From NCBI GenBank assembly GCA_016630905.1, contig WBMQ01000002.1, positions 1,364,001-1,428,000 on the forward strand: DNA of 64,000 nt, in the 5' to 3' direction. The notes under the pieces are model-generated. The model searched no databases and was not told the origin of the DNA. It saw only the letters and a list, made by a program, of their open reading frames with translations. Numbering within the stretch: the first letter of the stretch is position 1; each line of letters opens with the position of its first letter. Below, in pieces: positions 23,398 to 36,884 of the stretch. This stretch comes from Capillidium heterosporum (taxonomy: Eukaryota; Entomophthoromycota; Entomophthoromycetes; Entomophthorales; Capillidiaceae). The translations under genes and the position numbers were made by a program.

Positions 23398-23790
23398 ATA
23401 CTATTTATTTAGCAGTACTATACTGACTTATTATATTCTAATTTTGCCTTGCACTATTTAAAGTAGATGTGGTTGAGAAGATGCACCTTAGCTTCCAAGA
23501 AATTTGTCGGGAATTTTAACCCCACTAAAATGTAGAAAGGCCAACATGAAGAACCTAAACATCTTTACAAGCTACAATTGACAAAATGTACCATCCATTA
23601 TACCATGAAAATATACTTGTCAGCAAAAATGAATCAAATATTAGATTGGGTATCGACAAAGGTAGAGGTTGATTAGAACTATGACGCTAACTCAAGTCAA
23701 ATAAATTGGATTACGTAAGGCGGTCCTTTCCGATTACTAAAAACAACTTTGGTACCTTGAAGACAACCCTCAATTTGGAAAAATATAGTT
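23398..23790. other. Spacer, promoter side of the bZIP gene
   Basis: About 390 nt, AT-rich; no gene or clear motif seen. Confidence 0.5.
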
Positions 23791-24387
23791 ATGGGACGAA
23801 CAGGTACCTTATCTAGAAGTTTTTATGCAACAGATCTAATCAGCAACACCTTTATAATATATATGTATCTAGGTTTCGACGAACATACCGACAATTCTAC
23901 CAATCAATTCAGTAACCTCAACTCTTATCCATCAACACAACCCAACAACTCATTCAACGAAAGCCAACTAGTCGACCCAACCAACCCAGCCTATTTACCT
24001 ACTAACTTCAAAGTAACTACAATGACTAATTTTATCACCAAGTTCAACGGAACTCAGATGGAAAGCAGTACGCACAACTTGAACAAGAAGGAACGCCGAG
24101 CTCAACAGAATCGTATTTCACAAAACAACTTCCGACTACGTAAAGCTAACTACATAAGGCAACTTGAAATTGACAACAAAAGGTTACCTGACTTGGAAGA
24201 TAAGGTATTGCAATTGGAGAAGAGAATTCAGGAGTTGGAATTGAAGAATCAACGCTTAAGTTTGGAAAATCAAAAACTTATGATGGGTCAAGAGATTGTT
24301 GATGGATTTTCCAGCTCCAACATCAGGTCAAGTAGTATGGAAGATACTGGGAGGAAGCCTCTTGAAGAAGGAACTATCAACTTCTGA
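23791..24387 (+). CDS. bZIP transcription factor (AP-1/Yap-like basic region)
   Basis: A short bZIP factor. The basic region RRAQQNRISQNNFRLRKANY fits the fungal AP-1/Yap pattern NRxxQxxFRxRK, with NNF where most have RAF. It is followed by a leucine zipper: YIRQLEIDNKRLPDLEDKVL then QLEKRIQELELKNQRLSLEN. The N-terminal half is Asn/Ser/Pro-rich and disordered. The first exon is only 13 nt (ATG GGA CGA ACA G). A probable intron, 23804-23872 (69 nt, GTACCT ... CTAATC ... CTAG), yields MGRTGFDEHTDNSTNQ. Because this intron is a multiple of three and has no stop, the unspliced transcript is also translatable (198 residues unspliced, 175 spliced). No Cys-rich redox domain typical of Yap1 is present, so an oxidative-stress role cannot be assumed. 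Confidence 0.85.
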   Translation: MGRTGTLSRSFYATDLISNTFIIYMYLGFDEHTDNSTNQFSNLNSYPSTQPNNSFNESQLVDPTNPAYLPTNFKVTTMTNFITKFNGTQMESSTHNLNKKERRAQQNRISQNNFRLRKANYIRQLEIDNKRLPDLEDKVLQLEKRIQELELKNQRLSLENQKLMMGQEIVDGFSSSNIRSSSMEDTGRKPLEEGTINF

Positions 24388-25891
24388 TTTGACTAAAATT
24401 TACAGTAACCTAAGATAAAGGTATTTGAGATGGTGGGTATTTGATTTTATTCTACTTTACTGATATTATTTAGATACTCTTAAAATACCTTTATTAGTAT
24501 AATTTGCACCCAGATAAGGTAAAGAGCGCCGTCGTACCTTCACCTTTCATGTAACTACATTTTTTAATCTCTTAGTTTGGTAAGAAACTCGATTCCAACA
24601 ATTTAACTCCTCAATACCTTAACCAATAGCATGTACAACCACCTTCATTAAATTATATTCCCATTCCATCTTATAGCTTTAGCTGCTTGGCAGTTCCTAG
24701 TAGTTCATTACGATTTAACTTTAAGCTTACTTTGGGAGATTTAGCCTATTTGAAATTGTTGTTTAGACTTTTAGCACTAGTTTGAAATTTTAAAGGTTGG
24801 TGCATTGTATTATTTTGAATAAACTTATTAGTTGGTTTTTATAATACATATAAAGTAAAATTTTGGTATATGCGTAGATGGGGTTGAAAGTTGGCAACTT
24901 TGATATACCTTAGCATCCTTATATCAAAGATGCTCTCGGTTGATCAGTGTCGCTTGGATCCTTACTTTTCTATTTAATGAAAAGAATAGATATAATGAGT
25001 TTTGTTAGGTTTTGTATTGGATTTATCAAAGAGAGTTGTCGATTAAAAGTTGATAAATGATGGATGATCACAAATAAATAAAATTTTGAAAATATCTAGG
25101 TTTGAAGGACTGTGTGAATTGATAAGGAGCTACATATTTAAAGGCAAAAGTAGATGCCATCGATTAACTAATATGTCCCATATGTAGTACTTTTTAGTTT
25201 TATATATTATTTGAATTGTATATCCAGCAATCATCTATATAGGTAGAAATAAGGATATAAGAAAACTCATCCCTGATAAAATTTTAGGCTGAGCTGGTAG
25301 ATGTAAAAGATGAAAACCAAATGATATTTTTATAAATGAATGAAGGTATTGTAAAAGCAGGATCTAAACCATTTCTATCCGTAAATTATAGTCAACTAAA
25401 CAAATTTCTTCAGCTTGATATAGTTTATAGTTGGCTTAGAAACAGCACCCTTAACTACGTCTCGAAATATACCACAGCCAACTTAACCTAGTTTTGTAAT
25501 TTTAGCAAAGCATTTAACTTTACTACGTCACAAAGCGTATACTGATTAACTCAAGCTACTATTATCGACTCTACCATAACTTTAGCCAATTCAATCTAAA
25601 TGCTCTACGATAGTGGCATTCAACCTTTGTACATTTAGTATAAATGTTTCCAAGAAAGAATACGGAAAGATGCCATAAATTTTAGTAGTAATGTACTGCT
25701 AGAATCCAAGAACATAGTCTCAAGGCCAATTTTTCCGGAACCACTTATACTTCAAAGAATATCAAACTATCAATTCAGTCCAAAATTTTCATCCTTACTA
25801 ACCTATTTTGCTACTACCAGACCTTGCACCACCCACCACCAACTTATTTAAATAAAAGTATAGAGATATAGAATTCAACCTAGATATAGAC
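24388..25891. other. Spacer without a supported gene
   Basis: About 1.5 kb between the bZIP factor and the MATE transporter; AT-rich, frequent stops in all frames, nothing recognised. Confidence 0.6.
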
Positions 25892-27509
25892 ATGACTCCT
25901 GCTACCAATAATTTAGATGAAACCAGTCCGCTTATAAATCGTAGCAGTGATAACATCGACTACATTGATAAATCGGTAGACTACGAGCCTCTAGATTTTA
26001 AAGAGGGGACTCAATATTTACTCAAAAAGTCATTACCAGTAGTTTTAGCCTATGTAATAGAGTTCCTCAATCCAGTTATAAGTTGCTATTCGGTCTCCAG
26101 ACTCGTAAGGCTTTACTAGACAGCTCAATTTACTAATACTGCAACTCCAACTATACAACTAGGGTTCCAAAGGTAATCTATTTAAACTTTGATGCATAAT
26201 ACTCAATTGTTTTATTTTAGCTTTAGCTTCAACTGGTCTAAGTAACATGGCTGCTAACGCAACTGGGTGGGCTTTAGCTATAGGCACCAGCTCTTCACTG
26301 GAGACTTTGATGTCCCAAGCTTATACTTCCCAATCAAGTGACTTGGGGGTAATAGCCCAACGTGGCTTTTTGTTCAATTTAGCGTTATTTGTACCTATTG
26401 TGCCTTTGTGGTTTTGGTCCAAACCGATCATGTACTTTTTATGTGACGATATGGAGGTTGCCGAGATGAGTCAGCTGTATTTGCGCTACTTGCTTCTAGC
26501 TCTACCTTCCTTCATAGGATTTGAAATTGTTAAAAAGTTTTTGCAAGCCCAAGGTACAATTTTCATTGTATTTCCAGTCTTCTGATGTGTTTTTAGGTGA
26601 TATGCAAGGTGGATTGAAGTCGTTGATATCAGCCATTCCAATTTGTCTACTTTTGAACTATTTTTTAGTTTGGAACCCAAAAACCAGCTTAGGCTTCATA
26701 GGGGCACCCATCGCCGCCATGTTAACAGAATGGACCCACTTTATATTAAGTGTACTATACGTTATTTACATCAACGGGTCCAAGTGCTGGACCGGCTTTT
26801 CAATTTTAGCATTCAAGGATTGGTACCCTATGGTAAGTGTAGCAATTCCTAGTATAATTATGGTGAGTTCGGAATGGTGGGTCTTTGAACTGATGGCCAT
26901 CCCGGCTGCCTACCTGGGTACGAACCAGTTAGCAGCTCACGCTACCTTAAATGTAGTTTATTGTCTCATCAACCAGATGCCCTACGGGTTTGGAACTGTA
27001 GTTGGCACATGGATTGGTAATTTGGTCGGCCAGATGCGCTTACGGGATACGAAACGGGCCGTATACTTCAGCTACATTACTGTCTTAACTTTCAGTGTCT
27101 TAATAGGTCTAATTATCTTTACCCTACGCTGGTACATCGCTCGAAGCTTTAGTTCGGACCAGGATATCATCAGTGAAGTCGTTTATGTAATCCCATTAAT
27201 TGCCATAACTCAGGTAAAATTTCGAGATAGGCTTTAAAGTTTCTAAATAGCATTTAGATCTTTGATCATATTGCCGCTACCGTAAATGGTATTTTGCGTG
27301 GTATAGGTAACCAGAGTCTCGGTGCCTACATAAACGTTGTCAGCTTTTATCTGATATCTCTACCACTGAGCTTCATCTTGGTCCTGAAGTTTGAGTTTGG
27401 ACTGTTTGGCCTGTGGTTTGGCTATACAGTAGGTATCGCTACTGTTACCGTTGTGACGACTGTTGTACTGTTTGGGATTTACCAACTTCAACTCCATCCG
27501 GCCTGTTGA
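25892..27509 (+). CDS. MATE-family multidrug/toxin efflux transporter
   Basis: A spliced gene for a multi-pass transporter of the MATE family (cation-coupled export of drugs and metabolites). After a cytosolic N-terminus (MTPATNNLDETSPLINRSSD) the first helix reads KKSLPVVLAYVIEFLNPVIS. The conserved N-lobe follows: GSKALASTGLSNMAANATGW and GTSSSLETLMSQAYTSQ. Later come FLQAQGDMQGGLKSLISAIP, FELMAIPAAYLGTNQLAAHA, YGFGTVVGTWIGNLVGQ, and the final helices ILRGIGNQSLGAYINVVSFY. About 12 transmembrane segments can be counted. The SLETLxSQAxG and GxGxQxxGAxxN-like signatures are intact. Splicing uses a 10-nt micro-exon at 26163-26172 (GGTTCCAAAG) between introns 26105-26162 and 26173-26220; this is required for the family motif GSKALA. 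Confidence 0.9.
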
Positions 27510-28356
27510 ACAGTCTTAATACTAATAAATATAGATTTTTTGTCTTTGCCAGTGTTGTTATACATATAAGTGATATATTAGCTTTTCTTATTTTAAAATA
27601 TTTACTTATTTGAATGTTGTAAAGCTATATAATATTTAATGAGTGCCTTTTAGAGCTATACGCCATTCTATTAAATAACTAAGACATACTACAAGATATA
27701 GATTTTAAATGTCTAGGAATTTTAACCGTTAGTTTTATAAATATATTTTCCCAAGTAGATATATAAATTGTATATCCAGACTTGCCTAGAAACTTGGCTC
27801 AAAGTTACTGAACCAACAAAGGAAAATGAATAAGCTAAAAAGACCCAGGGTATAGACATTGCTATTCTTGACCTATTTTAATAAACACACTATATTTACT
27901 TTAGTTAGCTACCCAGCACTTAAAAGCTATAGAAGCTGGAACTGCTTTTATCTTACAGCAACTTGAACCTAGAAATAAAAAGTATTCCATGCTGCAAATT
28001 AAATCTGAGCAAAAGTAACACTCCTTTAATAAGCATTCTTTAGCTAAAATTTCAAAAAGTATCTATCTATCCTACAATGAAAGCCATCTACACTGCAAAA
28101 ACATTAAAAGTTGACGGTGGATAAGCCAAGAGGTATATTTATATTAAATGGGAAGGGAAGTTGGAATACGACTGTACACTTAAATACTTGGGATTTATGA
28201 TGGTAAATTCGTAGCAAAAGTTACTAAGTCGAACCAAGTTAGCATTGTAAAAAAGCGAACCAGGGTACGACGTAAAGTTAAAGGCTGGAAAGGGCAAGAG
28301 TAATGGAGACCAGTAAAACTAACATCCCGTTAAAAATTCAATAGATCTAATCGTAC
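27510..28356. other. Convergent 3' spacer
   Basis: About 850 nt between the 3' ends of the MATE transporter and PAK genes. AT-rich; nothing recognised. Confidence 0.6.
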
Positions 28357-30739
<2,383 letters not shown>

Positions 30740-32204
30740 TATGAAATGATAATGCTGTTAATCTAAAATAGTTATGCAAAGTTAAAAGATACGCTATAAA
30801 AAGTAGAGGTTTAAATGCATATTGCTTATCCTTACAAAATTTAAAATCCAATACAGGGAACTGCTATTACCTTTTTAACGTTGTCAACTATGCTTAAATA
30901 TACGTATACGTTCCTTGCAATTATATACAAAGTTGGGTAGCTCAATATTAGGTAGTAGGTTTAGGTCAGCAAGCTTCGATATGTTGGGACTTTGAAGTTT
31001 AACACGAAAGCAATGGCGTTTGATAGAAATCCAATTGTAGCGGTTGAGTTTTGACACAAATTGGGTTGGAGTTGCAGATTTGGATTGAGCTAAATCACCT
31101 TTTGCTCTTAATATATTGGACTTTTTGTGGATTGACTATCTCGTCCTTTTTTCAATAAACTATAACTGGCAGCCTGTCCAATTAAAGGCCTACTCCACCT
31201 TCTTAATTTAACTAAAATATCCTTTAACTTGAGATCTTGCTCAAGTTGCCATGAACTGGAATTGGTACTCCTAGACTTTTGTTCAAATGTGGTTATGATC
31301 CCTGTAGAATTTGCCGGTATATTTTTATATACTACGCTTTCTATAGCAGTTGTAAAAATAGGCTTGACAAAGTACTTATGTGCAACTCATTTATATAATC
31401 GAAACTATTCTTTTTGGACCCATATAGTACGATAGATATGTCAATGGTCCTGGGGTCCAGACAATATTTTACTGTTTTAATTTTACCAAGAAACCTATCG
31501 CTTTTTTTACATACCAATTCTGGTTGTTTAAAAGTCTATTAAACAGAACATTAGCACTGTTATATAAAGAAACACTTAAAAAGCCCATACTATCGCTAAA
31601 ATGTTCCACAAACTTAATACATATAGCAATTTATTTATAACCATTTCTATAATAGCAACTTCAGTGATGGTGTAAGATAAAGTGTGATGAAATTACAGAT
31701 AGCTAATAAGTGCTGCTAATTTCTAAGCTTAAGCGACAGATAGAAACTTATAGTAGTTTAGCTTAGCTGTATTCCTATATATTCTAGTATTTGTGATAAG
31801 GGCTGATTGTAAACTTTTATAGTATCTGTAGCACTAGGAACCTCCATCAAATCTCTTGGCCGGGAGCATTTACCTTATAGGGACAGAAATGTTCATTACC
31901 AGAATATACCGATGTCCAGTAAACTTATATTGCACTTTATCTCATTAAAAGATATTTCCGACAGCCAACAAGTGAGAAGTTGATGGGAATAAAAGTAAAG
32001 TGTCCCAAATTAATATCCTTTTACAATAGTTTATATTCAAGATACAACGCAAGCTTATTGAAATTTCACTATCCATATTTTCAAATTATTTAGCTGAACT
32101 TTTATGATGACACTCAAAAATTTACTGAAATCAGGCTGGCCTTCAAAACACTTTTGAGCTTCTTCAAATCGGAATCGGTGCAGGAATATCGAAGCTGTAG
32201 GTTA
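30740..32204. other. Divergent spacer between the PAK and cardiolipin synthase genes
   Basis: About 1.46 kb. AT-rich; a 68-codon frame at 31229 starts at TTG and is not supported. Promoters of both flanking genes must lie here, but no clear motif stood out. Confidence 0.5.
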
Positions 32205-33186
32205 ATGAGGGCACATCATTTAATTTCGATTGGTAAACTCAACTCGAGGTATTCTACCTTGGTGACTAAGAGCATACTGAACTACAGTAGATCGGCTCCC
32301 ATTTGCAATTTGAATAGATGGCATTCAACTAAACGTAACGACGTAATATTTTTTATTTATTCATTATTTGTTTTTATTTACCTAATTAGCATTTAGTCCT
32401 TTCCTATTATTTTATAACTAAACATACCTCTTTTTGTAAAGATAGCTAATGAACAATTTGAAAGAGGACATCTATACGATACCCAATATTTAACTTTTAC
32501 TCGAATCTTATCGACCCCTTTACTTTGCAACTGGATAATCAACGACAATCTACCTTATGCACTGACACTGTTTGGTCTAGCCGGTGTTACTGATCTAGTA
32601 AGCTTCTGTATAGATGCTTGTTAACAATTTTGAACAGCTCGATGGATATCTAGCTAGAAAATATAACTGGAACAGTAAGCTGGGCTCAGTTCTCGACCCA
32701 TTTGCCGACAAAGTTTTAATGACTGGATTGACAGTATCTTTAACCTACGCTGATCTATTACCAGGTACGATTAGTCTCATTTTCTATACTTATATTTTAG
32801 TCGAATTGGCTGGGCTCATTTTAGGGCGTGATTTAGGCTTGATACTGGCGTCCTTTTACGTCCGCTACATATCGTTACCTCCACCCAAAACTTTTGGTAG
32901 GTATTGGGATTTCTCGTTACCGTCAGTAGAAATCCAACCAACCACCATTTCAAAATACAACACAGCCCTGCAGCTATCTTTAGTAGGCACTACCTTGTTG
33001 ACAGCTACTTTAACTGGTACCGTTGATTACCATTGGATGTTGATATTTCAGTAAGTTTTGTTGTCGTATGTAGTATCTAAACTATTTGTTATTAGATCGG
33101 TTGTGGCTGGCACTACAGTAGGCTCAGGGTTGAGCTATATTATTTCTAAAGATGCTATCAAGTTTTTGCATAAAAATTTGAAGTAG
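32205..33186 (+). CDS. CRD1: Cardiolipin synthase (CDP-alcohol phosphatidyltransferase), with an apparent frame break
   Basis: A spliced gene for mitochondrial cardiolipin synthase (phosphatidylglycerol + CDP-diacylglycerol to cardiolipin, inner membrane). The start at 32205 gives a basic, Ser-rich leader (MRAHHLISIGKLNSRYSTLV) ending RWHSTKRND. Exon 2 begins LMNNLKEDIYTIPNI and continues LTFTRILSTPLLCNWII; this IxTIPNxLTxxRI block is typical, but its two halves lie in different frames at about 32485-32494 (the first frame meets TAA), as if one T were missing from the ATTT run. The catalytic CDP-alcohol motif is complete across the next junction: DLLDGYLARKYNWNSKLGSV then LDPFADKVL (D-G-x2-A-R-x8-G-x3-D-x3-D). 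Several transmembrane helices follow, and the protein ends in KDAIKFLHKNLK. The intact remainder favours a sequence error over a pseudogene. Confidence 0.85.
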
Positions 33187-33702
33187 TGCAAGCCGTACTC
33201 ATAGAATTTGTTGACAGGTTTTAAGTAAAGACCATTTTCTAGATTTGTTATTTTCCCAAGTACTGCCTCCAGATCGTTCTAATAATTTGATTTGAAAGCT
33301 ACTGATATATGTATTTATATATTCAAATACAGTCTATATAGAAATAAACTATTTACATTATATTTATGCTATATATTTTTTTTATTAACAAAGTCCCTAT
33401 TTTATACTGAATATTTGATCAAGGTATCTCCTATGCTTATTTAGTTATAGATATTTAGACGAGGTTAAAAAGCAGGTGTATGAAGGGTCCTTGGAATCTT
33501 AACCAAACGCATGTAAGGAACCTGCTACTGCTTTATTTATATAAATCAAATTTCCTTTTATAGAAGCTATCTATTCATCTGTATCGTGGTGAAAGCACCT
33601 TCACTCCTACTTCCATCAAAGATTTCAAAACCAGGCTCAAGTTTAGCCGGGAATCCAAATGAGATTTCGTTGCAGAAACGTTCGATTTTCATTGAAACGA
33701 TC
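33187..33702. other. Spacer upstream of the glycosyltransferase gene
   Basis: About 515 nt; AT-rich, no gene seen. Confidence 0.5.
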
Positions 33703-33710
33703 TATAAAAG
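33703..33710 (+). promoter_or_regulatory. TATA box of the UDP-glycosyltransferase gene
   Basis: TATAAAAG, 56 nt upstream of the ATG at 33759. Confidence 0.6.
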
Positions 33711-33758
33711 GGACGCCAAGTCTATCCCAACTGAGATCTAGCAAACATATTTTAGACA

Positions 33759-35402
33759 ATGAACTTAAAGCTCTTCACCCTCGCCTGGCTTTCATTTCTA
33801 ATCGATGGAGCTGTTGCAAGCTCTCAATTTAACATAGTTATACATTCGACGTATGGAGGACGTAGTCATATCAAGCCCATCCTAGAGCTCAGCCAACATC
33901 TAGTGGAACGTGGCCACAAAGTTACTTACGTAGCACTACAGGGGAACCTTAAATTTAGTGTGGGGTACAACGTGTCGACATTTAGCTTAGGGAACCAAAG
34001 GGTTTCCTTCGACAGTTCCAGCTATGGAAAGTCGAAATCAGATCCAAGCTCGAAGCTCATGAATACAATAAGAGAAACGGTGATGGAGAGCTACCGCAGC
34101 AACTTCCAACCGTTTAAAGAGTACTTAGAGAAGATCAATAAACCGGATTTACTTTACTGTGACTTTACATCGCTTCCTTGTATAGACCTCGCCAAAATGC
34201 ATGGTATACCACTTATATTGGGCTACCAGTTCGCCGACTTTCCCCTACTTACCGACCAACCGTATATGACAAGAGCGCTAAAATATGCAAAGCTGACGAC
34301 TGAAGCTATGACCTTCTTGGAAAGGCTGCGCTGGATGGTAATTGAACCGATTATGGAGCTACCAAGATCTATTTCGGTGTTTATGGGAGGCACTAAAGTG
34401 CGAAAGGAGCATGGTGTCCTAACTACCGAAGATTTTATGTCCGCAAAGAAGTATGCCCTTCATTTAATGAACTCCTACTTTGGCTTCGAGACTTCGTTTC
34501 CATTGTCAAGTGACGTACAGCTTGTAGGCCCACTACTTTCTAGATCCGTCCAACCCTTAACTCAAGAATTAATCGACTATTTAGCAGATAGGAAAAAGGT
34601 TGTCTACATGGCGTTTGGATCAAATGTCATATTGAATACAGCCGATATTGTCCATCTACTCCAAGCTGCATTACAGGCTCTAAATTCAAAAACTGTTGAT
34701 GGCATTATATTTAGTTTAGGCAAAACCGATTTAAGCACCTTCCCCAAGTACATTACTGTCAACGACGAACGAGTAGAAGTTAAAAGTTTGCTAGATACCC
34801 AAGATTCAGATCTCAAAGTGTTGAAATGGACACCTCAAGCTAGCTTACTCAAGCATAGCAGTATAAAGCTCTTTATCACCCACGGCGGTATAGAGTCTCT
34901 CTTCGAAGCCATCGATACTAAGACACCAGTTTTAGTGATGGCTTTCTTTGGCGACCAGCCCAAAAATGCCGCCAAAGTGGAGATGATGGGTATTGGTAGA
35001 TATATCGATAGAACCAGTTCTTCGTCCTACCTTTTCAACAGCATTCGATTGATTTTAAAGGACAAGGATGGTAAAATCCACTATAACTTGGAACGTATGA
35101 AGCTTATCAGCGACTATAACACTAAGCGGCGCCATCTAGTTGTCGATAAGATTGAGGCTTATGTCAGCTTGGCCAAGATGTGTAGACCTATTGAGCCTTA
35201 CATAGATGGAGCTATTCCCTGTGAGATCAACCATCTTGTATCTAGGGATAATTTGATGCCAGCTTATAAGGCCAATTTGTGGGATGTGTATGGGTTTGCT
35301 GCTCTGGTTTTATTAGCTGTCCTGTATGGTGTATTTTATACTGTACGGTACATTTGTAAAATGCTTTTTGGTAATAGGGTTAAAAAAGTAAAGGTGATTT
35401 AG
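33759..35402 (+). CDS. Membrane-anchored UDP-glycosyltransferase (GT1 family)
   Basis: A single-exon 547-residue protein. N-terminal signal peptide (MNLKLFTLAWLSFLIDGAVA). Acceptor-side Rossmann half: FNIVIHSTYGGRSHIKPILE, with HIKP equivalent to the GHxxP region of GT1 enzymes, then LSQHLVERGHKVTYVALQGN. Donor half: KVVYMAFGSNVILN, then the UGT signature LKWTPQASLLKHSSIKLFIT followed by HGGIESLFEAIDTKTPVLVM (HGG at residues 375-377) and FFGDQPKNAAKVE, which carries the D-Q pair that contacts the UDP-sugar. A single C-terminal membrane helix (FAALVLLAVLYGVFYTVRYI) precedes a short basic tail ending NRVKKVKVI. The layout (signal peptide, lumenal catalytic domain, C-terminal anchor) is that of animal-type UGTs of the endoplasmic reticulum. 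Substrate unknown; sterol or other lipophilic acceptors are plausible. Confidence 0.92.
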   Translation: MNLKLFTLAWLSFLIDGAVASSQFNIVIHSTYGGRSHIKPILELSQHLVERGHKVTYVALQGNLKFSVGYNVSTFSLGNQRVSFDSSSYGKSKSDPSSKLMNTIRETVMESYRSNFQPFKEYLEKINKPDLLYCDFTSLPCIDLAKMHGIPLILGYQFADFPLLTDQPYMTRALKYAKLTTEAMTFLERLRWMVIEPIMELPRSISVFMGGTKVRKEHGVLTTEDFMSAKKYALHLMNSYFGFETSFPLSSDVQLVGPLLSRSVQPLTQELIDYLADRKKVVYMAFGSNVILNTADIVHLLQAALQALNSKTVDGIIFSLGKTDLSTFPKYITVNDERVEVKSLLDTQDSDLKVLKWTPQASLLKHSSIKLFITHGGIESLFEAIDTKTPVLVMAFFGDQPKNAAKVEMMGIGRYIDRTSSSSYLFNSIRLILKDKDGKIHYNLERMKLISDYNTKRRHLVVDKIEAYVSLAKMCRPIEPYIDGAIPCEINHLVSRDNLMPAYKANLWDVYGFAALVLLAVLYGVFYTVRYICKMLFGNRVKKVKVI

Positions 35403-35432
35403 TCTAAAAGTAGCTTTTCTAATTGCTAACCT

Positions 35433-35438
35433 AATAAA
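35433..35438 (+). terminator. Probable poly(A) signal of the UDP-glycosyltransferase gene
   Basis: AATAAA 31 nt after the stop codon. Confidence 0.4.
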
Positions 35439-35782
35439 AAGATAATATATGCTTTGATACAATAAGTTGCATAGGACATAATCTTAGTTTTTCAAGCTAA
35501 TATTTGCCAAATTTAGATATTTATTCTTAGCAAATAATTGAGTATGTTGGCAAGTGATTTTAAAATTCAACAACTCATAACCTCTAGACTCTTCGCTATT
35601 CTGCGATACATCTGTCAATATCGACGGTCTATTTACCATATATACTTGAGCTTTAATCAACCTATATTTTTTAAAGTCTGTAGATTTTCTAGGATTTCCT
35701 GTTTGATTTCCCGAATCTTTTGGCGTTAAATACCAGGGTAGATAGCGGCTTTGCGCCTTTCACTTAAACGATCTGCTGAACT
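35439..35782. other. Short spacer
   Basis: About 340 nt; a 63-codon frame at 35538 is Ile/Arg/Ser-rich with no support. Nothing else seen. Confidence 0.45.
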
Positions 35783-35789
35783 TATAAAA
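35783..35789 (+). promoter_or_regulatory. TATA-like element of the lipase gene
   Basis: TATAAAA, 120 nt upstream of the ATG at 35903; farther away than in the other secreted-protein genes, so less certain. Confidence 0.4.
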
Positions 35790-35902
35790 TGTGATGCAGA
35801 GTAAACTTTGTTTATAGATTTGAAGATTTAAACTAAAGTACCTGCCTCCTCAAAGACATTTTGAACTTTATCGATAGATCGTTAGGCTATAAACTATACT
35901 AT

Positions 35903-36850
35903 ATGCGTTTGATAATATTACTAAGCATATTCACCGTAGCTACCCTTGCTGCAACTACTCCCACCAAAGAAAAACCCCCTAAGATTATCAAGAAGCCAAT
36001 AGTCAACTCAGAAGGTAGCTTCTCAGTCAGCAATAATGAAGTCAGTTTGATAAAGAAGTACGCCTGGTATGCAGCAAGTTCCCTATGTGAGCCTGAACAA
36101 TTGGTGAGTTGGACTTGTAAGTCGTGCATCAGTGCTAGCGCCACCAAACCCAATCTACTTGTAAACTTTGAAAACCGAAATCTGGGTTCTAGTGGATACT
36201 TGACCGTCCTCGACCACTCCAAGGAGATTGTCATCGTCATAAAGAACATCGAAGATGGCAATGTCATCTTATCATCGGTAGGGCTATCCACCACCGCATT
36301 CCTATCCAAGGAACTCAAGGACAAAGGTGTCAAGGTCGATAACTTTATCTTAGTAATAATGGAATCCTTGTACACTAAAATATCCACCGGTTTGAAGGAA
36401 CTGTTCGCCAAGGACTCTAACTACCAGACCTACAAAATAGTGTTGGTAGGACACTCGGTAGGTGGGTCAGCCGTCAGTTTACTTTTAGCTCGACTGCACT
36501 TTGAGTTCAAGATTGATTGGGAGCAGTTCCAACTCTTTACCTACGGCCAACTTCTGACTGGTAACTCTAGGTTCGCCACGTACTACAACAAGTTGCCAAC
36601 CAAAATAGTGCGAAGCATCAACTTCAACGACAAGCTCCCTCACTTTGAGGTCGAAGGTAAGAACTTGAACTTAGTTCACCACAAACAGGAGTTCTTCATT
36701 AGGGATGCCAGCGCTACCCAATTTGCCTTGTGTAACCTTAAAGGTTTGGATGACATTTATTGCTCGGCTTCCGTCGATAAAGCTAATTTGGTGACTAAGG
36801 CCAACTACCAGTTCTTCGATACCCACTTTAACAAGACTTTGGCCTGTTAG
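35903..36850 (+). CDS. Secreted class 3 lipase-like protein
   Basis: A single-exon 315-residue alpha/beta hydrolase of the fungal lipase (class 3) type. The ATG at 35903 gives a clean signal peptide (MRLIILLSIFTVATLAATTP); the frame is open 14 codons upstream but without an ATG. The nucleophile elbow is VLVGHSVGGSAVSLLLARLH with Ser185 in G-H-S-V-G. The probable catalytic Asp is in NFNDKLPHFEVEG, equivalent to the NDxVPxxP loop, and the His is in NLVHHKQEFFIRD, equivalent to the H-x-x-x-E-x-(W/F) block. Cysteines near residues 62-77 (SSLCEPEQLVSWTCKSC) and at the C-terminus (LCNLKGLDDIYC; ...TLAC) suit disulfides of an exported enzyme. Probably cleaves triacylglycerols or related esters outside the cell; substrate not determinable. 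Third codon positions are often C, as in other well-expressed genes here. Confidence 0.9.
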   Translation: MRLIILLSIFTVATLAATTPTKEKPPKIIKKPIVNSEGSFSVSNNEVSLIKKYAWYAASSLCEPEQLVSWTCKSCISASATKPNLLVNFENRNLGSSGYLTVLDHSKEIVIVIKNIEDGNVILSSVGLSTTAFLSKELKDKGVKVDNFILVIMESLYTKISTGLKELFAKDSNYQTYKIVLVGHSVGGSAVSLLLARLHFEFKIDWEQFQLFTYGQLLTGNSRFATYYNKLPTKIVRSINFNDKLPHFEVEGKNLNLVHHKQEFFIRDASATQFALCNLKGLDDIYCSASVDKANLVTKANYQFFDTHFNKTLAC

Positions 36851-36878
36851 TTAATCCTTTAGAAAGTATGTACTAATT

Positions 36879-36884
36879 AATAAA
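36879..36884 (+). terminator. Probable poly(A) signal of the lipase gene
   Basis: AATAAA 29 nt after the stop codon. Confidence 0.4.
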
